Of a DNA stretch of 5,238 nucleotides, positions 5,218-5,238 are shown one piece after another. Origin of the DNA: Limnochordia bacterium (GTDB lineage Bacteria; Bacillota; Limnochordia; Darwinibacteriales; SLO01); the NCBI GenBank assembly GCA_007132635.1, contig SLOG01000450.1, positions 1 to 5,238 of the forward strand. Direction: 5' to 3'. Numbering within the stretch: position 1 is the stretch's first letter; each line of letters starts with the position of its first letter. Under the pieces are notes generated by a model. That model ran no database searches. It had not been told where the DNA came from and saw only the letters and a program-made list of their open reading frames with translations. The translations under genes were made by a program, and so were the position numbers.

Positions 5218-5238
5218 CAAAAATCACTCTGCAAGTAA

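Noticed and set aside
5199..5238. End of a plus-strand gene, because the window ends exactly on an in-frame-looking TAA
   Set aside because: Reading back in that frame meets a TAG at 5173-5175 with no start codon between, so the open stretch is about 20 codons without a start.
1..5238. Mobile element, CRISPR array, tRNA or riboswitch
   Set aside because: No transposase or integrase sequence, no regularly spaced repeats, no tRNA-like fold and no known riboswitch core were seen. The coding strand is filled by the operon, and only the last 154 bases are non-coding.

Overview
The window reads as one leftward (minus-strand) operon of five genes from a bacterium, most likely a Bacillota (Firmicutes) member of moderate to fairly high G+C. 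The reasons are a near-consensus SigA-type promoter, purine-rich Shine-Dalgarno sequences of the GGGAGG/AGGAGG type set 7-9 nt before every start, mixed ATG/GTG starts, and the gene families present. A more precise placement cannot be supported from the sequence alone.

Layout in the direction of transcription (right to left). Positions 5238-5085 are a non-coding leader: a G+C-rich 11-bp hairpin and a second small hairpin, then a promoter (TTGACA, 17 bp, TATGAT) in an A+T-rich patch of tandem heptamers, then a leader of about 38 nt. Next come a DrrA/CcmA-type ABC ATPase (5084-4143), its ABC-2-type permease (4143-3388), a small ArsR-family regulator (3363-3040), a full-length ABC exporter half-transporter with membrane and ATPase domains on one chain (3050-1272), and a second half-transporter of the same architecture (1275 to the left edge, C-terminus missing).

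The genes are packed: the stop/start junctions overlap by 1 nt, leave a 24-nt gap, then overlap by 11 nt and 4 nt. No internal terminator was seen, so co-transcription and translational coupling are likely. The first two genes should form a DrrAB-like exporter (two ATPases plus two permeases). The last two are expected to form a heterodimeric type IV (ABCB-like) exporter of the BmrCD/LmrCD/TM287-288 kind. The ArsR protein sits between the two modules and is the only candidate local regulator. The substrate cannot be read from the sequence; drug, peptide or lipid efflux is the family-level expectation.

The main points of interest are the pairing of two mechanistically different ABC exporters around one mid-operon ArsR, that regulator's unusual Cys/His/acidic tail, a G8 homopolymer at the ArsR/ABC junction where loss of one G would fuse the two reading frames, a translation-initiation sequence repeated at two genes, and the repeats and structures packed around the promoter. 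I found no mobile element, CRISPR array, tRNA or rRNA.
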